This document shows positions 6,853-9,003 of a stretch of 9,003 nucleotides of DNA, in pieces. The position numbers were made by a program, and so were the translations under genes. Source of the DNA: an uncultured Erysipelotrichales bacterium (GTDB lineage: Bacteria > Bacillota_I > Bacilli_A > Erysipelotrichales > Coprobacillaceae); NCBI GenBank assembly GCA_910586805.1, contig CAJUJC010000090.1:1-9003 (forward strand). The letters are read 5' to 3'. The notes under the pieces are model-generated. The model ran no database searches, had not been told where the DNA came from, and worked only from the letters and a program-made list of their open reading frames with translations. The first letter of the stretch is position 1. Each line of letters opens with the position of its first letter.

Positions 6853-6857
6853 GGAGG
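6851..6857 (+). promoter_or_regulatory. Ribosome binding site of subunit B
   Basis: AAGGAGG overlaps the TAA stop of A (6850-6852) and lies 8 bases before ATG 6866. A terminating ribosome therefore sits on the B start region, which fits coupled, near-equal A and B synthesis. Confidence 0.85.
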
Positions 6858-6865
6858 AATAAGAA

Positions 6866-8314
6866 ATGAGTCTTCAATATGTAGGTTTGAATGAAATCAA
6901 TGGTCCATTAGTCGTATTAGATCATGTTAAGAATCCATCATATGACGAAATGGTTGAACTTGAATTAAAAGATGGTTCAAAACGTTTAGGACGTATTGTT
7001 CAAATTGAAGGAGAAAGAGTTGTTGTTCAGGTTTTTGAAGGAACAAATACTTTATCTCTTGAAAATACAAAAACAAAATTATTAGGACATCCTATGGAAT
7101 TGCCTTTATCTAAGGAAATTTTAGGGAGAGTCTTTACTGGGGCAGGGAAACCAATTGATGGTTTAGGTGATATTTATGCTGAAAAATCATTAGATATCAA
7201 TGGACAACCATTAAATCCAGTTTCTCGTGTTTACCCAAGAAACTACATCAATACAGGAATTTCTTCAATTGACTGTTTGATGACATTGATTCGTGGACAA
7301 AAATTACCAATCTTTTCAGGATCTGGTTTACCACACAATCAATTAGCTGTACAAATTGTTAAGCAAGCAAAAATTGCTGATGAAGCAGGACAAGGATTTG
7401 GGGTTGTGTTTGCTGCTATGGGTGTAACAAATGACGTTGCTGATTACTTTAGACGTTCTTTTGAAGAAGCTGGAGTTATGCAAAGAGTTGTAATGTTCTT
7501 AAATTTATCAAATGACCCAATTATTGAACGTATCTTAACACCTCGTTGTGCTTTGACAGCTGCTGAATATTTAGCATATGAACATGATATGCACATCCTT
7601 GTTATTTACACTGATGTCACTTCATATTGTGAAGCTTTACGTGAATTCTCTTCAAGTAAAGGTGAAATTCCAGGACGTAAAGGGTATCCAGGATACTTAT
7701 ACTCTGATTTAGCATCTTTATATGAAAGAGCTGGTATTACAAAACAAGCAAAAGGTTCAGTAACACAAATTCCAATTCTAACAATGCCTAACAATGATAT
7801 TACTCACCCAGTGCCTGACTTAACTGGATATATTACTGAAGGACAAATTACTTTAGGTAACGAGTTAAATGCAACTGGTATTTATCCACCAGTTGATGTC
7901 TTGCCTTCGTTATCACGTTTAATGAAGGATGGTATTGGTGAAGGATATACACGTGCTGATCACTCTTCTGTATCAAACCAATTATTTGCATGTTATGCAC
8001 ATGTTCAAGATGTTAAGTCTTTAACTTCAGTTATTGGTGAAGATGAATTATCAGCTATTGATAGAAAATATATGGAATTTGGACGTTTGTTTGAAAAACA
8101 CTTTATTAATCAGGGATTTAATGTCAATCGTTCTATTGAAGAAACACTTGATTTAGGGTGGTTATTATTATCAGTTTTACCAAAAGGTGAATTAGACCGT
8201 ATTGATAATGAAGTATTAGAACAATTCTATAATCATGAAAAGGCTGTAAAAGAATTTGGTCTTGTTGAAGATGAATTCATTAGAGAGTTACAGCAAGCAG
8301 TAGATAATGGCTAA
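6866..8314 (+). CDS. ntpB: V/A-type ATPase non-catalytic subunit B
   Basis: This 482-residue protein alternates with A in the A3B3 head. The N-terminal barrel starts YVGLNEINGPLVVL. Where a P-loop would be, it has S151-G-S-G-L-P-H-N158, the degenerate non-catalytic signature of subunit B. The segment LPSLSRLMKDGIGEGYTRADH contains R351, equivalent to the arginine finger R350 of E. hirae NtpB that reaches into the neighbouring A site. ADYFRRSFEE and GRKGYPGYLYSDLASLYERAG are further family blocks. The core ends near residue 460, as in E. hirae (458 residues). About 23 more residues follow, acidic and probably helical (AVKEFGLVEDEFIRELQQ and on). The frame overlaps the start of D by 8 bases. 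ATG 6866 follows AAGGAGG. Confidence 0.98.
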   Translation: MSLQYVGLNEINGPLVVLDHVKNPSYDEMVELELKDGSKRLGRIVQIEGERVVVQVFEGTNTLSLENTKTKLLGHPMELPLSKEILGRVFTGAGKPIDGLGDIYAEKSLDINGQPLNPVSRVYPRNYINTGISSIDCLMTLIRGQKLPIFSGSGLPHNQLAVQIVKQAKIADEAGQGFGVVFAAMGVTNDVADYFRRSFEEAGVMQRVVMFLNLSNDPIIERILTPRCALTAAEYLAYEHDMHILVIYTDVTSYCEALREFSSSKGEIPGRKGYPGYLYSDLASLYERAGITKQAKGSVTQIPILTMPNNDITHPVPDLTGYITEGQITLGNELNATGIYPPVDVLPSLSRLMKDGIGEGYTRADHSSVSNQLFACYAHVQDVKSLTSVIGEDELSAIDRKYMEFGRLFEKHFINQGFNVNRSIEETLDLGWLLLSVLPKGELDRIDNEVLEQFYNHEKAVKEFGLVEDEFIRELQQAVDNG

Positions 8315-8945
8315 TCAAGTCTTTCCTACTAAGGGTAACCTTATTGCAACAAAAAAATCTTTAGAGCTTGCAAAGTTAGGTTATGATTTAATGGATAAAA
8401 AAAGAAATGTTCTAATCAAAGAAATGATGACTTTGTTAGACGATGTAAAGGTTATTCGTGATGATATTACAGAATCTTATCAAAAAGCATATATTGCTTT
8501 ACAAGAAGCCAATATGTCATTAGGGGTTATCACAGATATTGTTGAAGCAGTCCCTATTGATACTGGAATTAGTGTTGTTTATCGTAGTGTTATGGGAGTC
8601 GAAATTCCCAAAATCACCTATGAAAAGACACCACTTCGTTTAGGATATGGTTTTGAAAGGGCAAATTCTAAAGTAGACTATGCTTATCGTTGTTTCTATC
8701 ATGTCAAAGAATTAACTGTCAAACTTGCTGAAGTAGAAAATGCTGTTTATCGTCTTGCGAATAATATTCGTAAAACGCAAAAAAGAGCAAATGCTCTTCA
8801 AAATATTTCTATTCCTGAATTTGAAGAAACAGTGAAATTTATCACTGAAGCATTAGAAGAAAAGGAAAGAGAAGAATTTTCAAGACAAAAAGTTATTAAA
8901 GCAAATAAAGACAAACAAGAAAAAATGAAGGAGAACTTAATGTAG
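8307..8945 (+). CDS. ntpD: V/A-type ATPase subunit D (central shaft)
   Basis: This 212-residue protein is mostly two long helices, the antiparallel coiled coil that turns inside A3B3. The N-terminus has PTKGN (residues 7-11) followed by LIATKKSLELAKLGYDLMDKKR, the D-family hallmark. The middle has YRSVMGVEIPKI. The C-terminal helix has RKTQKRANALQNISIPEFEETVKFI and ends in EEKEREEF plus a highly charged Lys/Glu/Gln tail. D transfers rotation from the head to F and C. The ATG at 8307 lies inside the last codons of B, an 8-base overlap. The 17 bases upstream show no Shine-Dalgarno, so translation probably depends on ribosomes finishing B. That would suit one D per three B subunits, which is inference. 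The gene ends 6 bases before the operon terminator. Its last bases contain AAGGAG then ATG-TAG. Confidence 0.95.
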   Translation: MANQVFPTKGNLIATKKSLELAKLGYDLMDKKRNVLIKEMMTLLDDVKVIRDDITESYQKAYIALQEANMSLGVITDIVEAVPIDTGISVVYRSVMGVEIPKITYEKTPLRLGYGFERANSKVDYAYRCFYHVKELTVKLAEVENAVYRLANNIRKTQKRANALQNISIPEFEETVKFITEALEEKEREEFSRQKVIKANKDKQEKMKENLM

Positions 8946-8951
8946 TTCTTC

Positions 8952-8986
8952 AGAGTGTTGACAAAGTTCAATACTCTTTTCTTTTT
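8952..8986 (+). terminator. Intrinsic terminator of the V/A-ATPase operon
   Basis: AGAGTGTTGA (8952-8961) pairs with TCAATACTCT (8968-8977) over 10 base pairs, one of them G-U, around a CAAAGT loop. A T-rich tail follows (8977-8980 and 8982-8986, broken by one C). It starts 6 bases after the stop of D and marks the end of the transcript. Confidence 0.85.
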
Positions 8987-9003
8987 CTAAAATATATTGT
9001 ATA

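Noticed and set aside
7606..7794. 62-codon open frame on the - strand within subunit B
   Set aside because: It is antisense to conserved B motifs, has no plausible ribosome site and no recognisable domain.
8958..8963. Perfect TTGACA -35 box after the D gene
   Set aside because: It is part of the terminator stem and loop. The nearest -10-like words (TAAAAT at 8988, TATATT at 8993) lie 24 or more bases away, too far for a promoter.
1..9003. Mollicute-like code with TGA read as tryptophan
   Set aside because: Tryptophan is encoded by TGG and all genes are full length in the standard code. The absence of TGA stops is explained by low GC and the small sample.
1..9003. CRISPR arrays, insertion sequences, tRNA or rRNA genes
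   Set aside because: I saw no regularly spaced repeats, transposase-like proteins, terminal inverted repeats or RNA gene signatures. Almost every base lies in the operon or its two flanking control regions.

Overview
The window is one nearly complete transcription unit encoding a rotary V/A-type ATPase (Ntp/Atp family), preceded by the 3' end of a formate/nitrite transporter gene. The DNA is AT-rich. Shine-Dalgarno sites are strong and purine-rich, TTG and GTG starts occur beside ATG, all ten visible stop codons are TAA or TAG, and tryptophan is read from TGG. This points to a low-GC Firmicute using the standard bacterial code. The protein style and the 2-helix-type proteolipid suggest an anaerobic Erysipelotrichia- or Clostridia-like gut bacterium. 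That placement is an impression from the sequences, not a database result.

Layout: 2-223 is the C-terminal quarter of a formate/nitrite (FNT) channel, closed by a terminator hairpin that starts in its stop codon (222-246). Bases 247-380 hold no gene but contain plausible promoter elements and a small repeat. Nine + strand genes then follow without a real gap: peripheral stalk G/H (381, TTG start), C (707), I (1778), K (3710, start corrected), F (4164), E (4484), A (5101, GTG start), B (6866) and D (8307, overlapping B by 8 bases). A clear intrinsic terminator lies at 8952-8986. The last 17 bases show nothing assignable.

How the genes work together: A and B form the A3B3 catalytic head. D and F form the central shaft, and C is the funnel joining the shaft to the membrane ring of K subunits. 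I is the membrane stator that carries the ion half-channels and the essential arginine (R559). E and the small G/H protein make the peripheral stalks. This is a full minimal bacterial V/A-ATPase set, and every key catalytic or ion-path residue I looked for is present. The machine would couple ATP hydrolysis to ion export, or run in reverse as a synthase.

Points of interest: the proteolipid K has an N-terminal hydrophobic hairpin ending in an Ala-x-Ala signal-peptidase-like site, followed by a single c-type hairpin. It lacks the Gln/Thr/Gln ligands of the Enterococcus hirae Na+ site, which favours protons. The P-loop of subunit A has Gly where the family usually has Pro. Subunit B carries a C-terminal extension of about 23 residues. 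D has no Shine-Dalgarno of its own. The gene order (G-C-I-K-F-E-A-B-D) differs from the E. hirae and Thermus orders as I remember them. I see no undescribed system here: the operon is a known machine with a few unusual details.
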